Shown here: positions 62,844 through 64,000 of the stretch, piece by piece | Position numbering within the stretch: the first letter of the stretch is position 1 | Layout of the letters: each line of letters starts with the position of its first letter | Origin: Mycobacterium sp. OTB74 | Lineage (GTDB): Bacteria > Actinomycetota > Actinomycetes > Mycobacteriales > Mycobacteriaceae | Reading direction: 5' to 3' | DNA: 64,000 bases | NCBI RefSeq assembly: GCF_029892685.1 | Contig: NZ_JARXVD010000002.1 | Location: 186,001 to 250,000 of the forward strand | The notes under the pieces: model-generated | What the model saw: the letters and a program-made list of their open reading frames with translations, nothing else | What the model was told of the DNA's origin: nothing | Databases searched by the model: none | Translations under genes and position numbers: made by a program

Positions 62844-64000
62844 ATGGACATCGTGAGCACGCACCAGGTATCCGGCGACCGCACATGGCAGAGCGGCCAT
62901 CATCGGCCGCCGCGGATCTTCGCTCAGTCGACCAAGCTGCAGGACGTCCTGTACGAGATCCGCGGCCCGGTACACGAGCAAGCCTCCCGACTGGAGGCCG
63001 AGGGCCACCGGATCCTCAAACTGAACATCGGCAACCCGGCACCGTTCGGCTTCGAGGCGCCCGACGTGATCATGCGCGACATGATCGCCGCGCTGCCTTA
63101 CGCCCAGGGCTACTCCGACTCCAAGGGCATCGTGTCGGCCCGCCGCGCCGTGTTCACCCGCTACGAACTGGTCGACGGATTCCCGAAGTTCGATATCGAT
63201 GACGTGTTCCTGGGAAACGGTGTCTCCGAGCTCATCACCATGACCCTGCAGGCGCTGCTGGACAACGGCGACCAGGTGCTGATCCCGGCGCCCGACTACC
63301 CGCTGTGGACGGCATCGACCGCGCTGGCCGGCGGAACGCCCGTGCACTACCTGTGCGACGAGACCCAGGGCTGGAACCCCGACATCGCCGACCTGGAATC
63401 CAAGATCACCGACCGCACCAAGGCGATCGTGGTGATCAACCCCAACAACCCGACCGGCGCGGTGTACAGCCGGGAGACCCTGGAGCAGATAGTCGAACTG
63501 GCCCGCAAGCACCAACTGCTGCTGCTGGCTGACGAGATCTACGACAAGATCCTCTATGACGATGCCGAGCACGTCTCCCTGGCGACCCTCGCGCCCGACG
63601 TGCTCTGTTTGACCTTCAACGGGCTGTCCAAGGCCTACCGGGTGGCCGGTTACCGTTCCGGCTGGCTGGTCATCACCGGGCCCAAAGAGCATGCGACCAG
63701 CTTCATCGAAGGGATCAGCCTGCTGTCGAATATGCGGTTGTGCCCGAATGTGCCTGCGCAGCATGCGATTCAGGTGGCACTCGGTGGCCATCAGAGCATC
63801 GAGGATCTGGTGCTGCCGGGCGGTCGTCTGCTCGAGCAGCGCGACATCGCGTGGAGCAAGCTGAACGAGATCCCCGGGGTGTCCTGCGTCAAGCCGGCCG
63901 GTGCGCTGTACGCGTTCCCGCGCCTGGACCCCGAGGTGCACGAGATTCGCGACGACGAGCAACTGGTGCTCGACCTGCTGCTGCAGGAGAAGATCCTGCT
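62844..64000 (+). CDS. aspC: Aspartate aminotransferase family protein, N-terminal part (truncated by window)
   Basis: At least 385 aa; the gene continues past the window. ATG at 62844 is one start, with a GTG at 62853 and a TTG at 62826 also in frame. The sequence is the fold-type I PLP aminotransferase of the Rv0337c type: LNIGNPAPFGFEAPD, NGVSELITMTLQALL, PDYPLWTASTALAGG, VINPNNPTGAVY, DEIYDKILYDD and the PLP-Lys motif NGLSKAYRVAGYRSGW near residue 262. It transfers amino groups, probably alanine/aspartate with 2-oxoglutarate. Gene order with the Fe-S reductase and iniR matches Rv0337c-Rv0339c. Confidence 0.95.
   Translation, partial: MDIVSTHQVSGDRTWQSGHHRPPRIFAQSTKLQDVLYEIRGPVHEQASRLEAEGHRILKLNIGNPAPFGFEAPDVIMRDMIAALPYAQGYSDSKGIVSARRAVFTRYELVDGFPKFDIDDVFLGNGVSELITMTLQALLDNGDQVLIPAPDYPLWTASTALAGGTPVHYLCDETQGWNPDIADLESKITDRTKAIVVINPNNPTGAVYSRETLEQIVELARKHQLLLLADEIYDKILYDDAEHVSLATLAPDVLCLTFNGLSKAYRVAGYRSGWLVITGPKEHATSFIEGISLLSNMRLCPNVPAQHAIQVALGGHQSIEDLVLPGGRLLEQRDIAWSKLNEIPGVSCVKPAGALYAFPRLDPEVHEIRDDEQLVLDLLLQEKIL

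Noticed and set aside
1..64000. tRNA, rRNA, CRISPR array, insertion sequence or attachment-site repeats
   Set aside because: No cloverleaf, no regular direct repeats with spacers, and no transposase or integrase reading was recognised. Short att-like repeats cannot be excluded by eye.

Overview
The window is high-GC actinobacterial DNA and almost certainly comes from a Mycobacterium (Mycolicibacterium-type) chromosome. The evidence is an MmpL transporter end, a ClpB / HspR-DnaJ-GrpE-DnaK heat-shock set with HAIR operators, the mycobacterium-specific isoniazid-inducible locus (iniB-iniA-iniC with its LuxR-type regulator IniR), and neighbours matching the M. tuberculosis Rv0337c-Rv0344c and Rv0380c-Rv0385 regions. 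No tRNA, rRNA, CRISPR array, transposase or integrase was recognised.

Layout. (1) 1-5.3 kb: the 3' end of an mmpL gene, then a minus-strand run (GH76 glycosidase, SPOUT methyltransferase, lipoprotein, SDR, Rv0383c-like membrane protein). (2) 5.4-15.9 kb: clpB, then plus-strand genes (GAP-family membrane protein, CYTH protein, globin-reductase, aldose epimerase), then minus-strand dnaK-grpE-dnaJ-hspR. HAIR operators lie in front of clpB and dnaK. A nearly identical 32-bp palindrome lies just downstream of both heat-shock transcription units. (3) 16-20.1 kb: a variable stretch with a small secreted protein, a decayed dapD fragment, two glycosyltransferases, and a JAB/JAMM-domain protein followed by a small gene that could be its immunity partner. 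(4) 20.4-42.0 kb: a 17-gene, plus-strand, translationally coupled operon for a contractile injection system (CIS). It encodes sheath, tube, Pvc16-type cap, AAA+ ATPase, CIS-tube/LysM proteins, hub, spike, gp25 wedge, two baseplate-J proteins, a tail-I-like wedge and a large beta-helix protein. A convergent minus-strand operon (44.6-42.0 kb) encodes a SARP/BTAD regulator, a small protein, a DUF4280 PAAR-like tip and a DUF4157 eCIS-associated zincin-like protein. (5) 44.9-49.3 kb: a WWDP-repeat secreted protein, a lipoprotein, an LLM oxidoreductase, two membrane proteins and an unknown gene. (6) 49.4-59.6 kb: iniC, iniA, iniB, an IniB-like paralogue, a membrane Hsp70-like protein and iniR. (7) 59.8-64 kb: a membrane Fe-S reductase of the Rv0338c type and the start of the aspC aminotransferase gene.

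Main result. The CIS region appears to be a coordinated regulon. Pairs of GTGACG-like heptamers spaced exactly 11 bp apart, the usual form of a SARP operator, occur upstream of the CIS operon, the SARP gene itself, both glycosyltransferase genes and the JAB-domain gene. This links the glycosyltransferases and the putative toxin/immunity pair to the injection system as candidate modifiers and cargo. No tape-measure gene is obvious, the DUF4157 protein carries two HExxH motifs, and I know of no characterised CIS from a mycobacterium. All functional assignments are read from sequence alone, with no database search.
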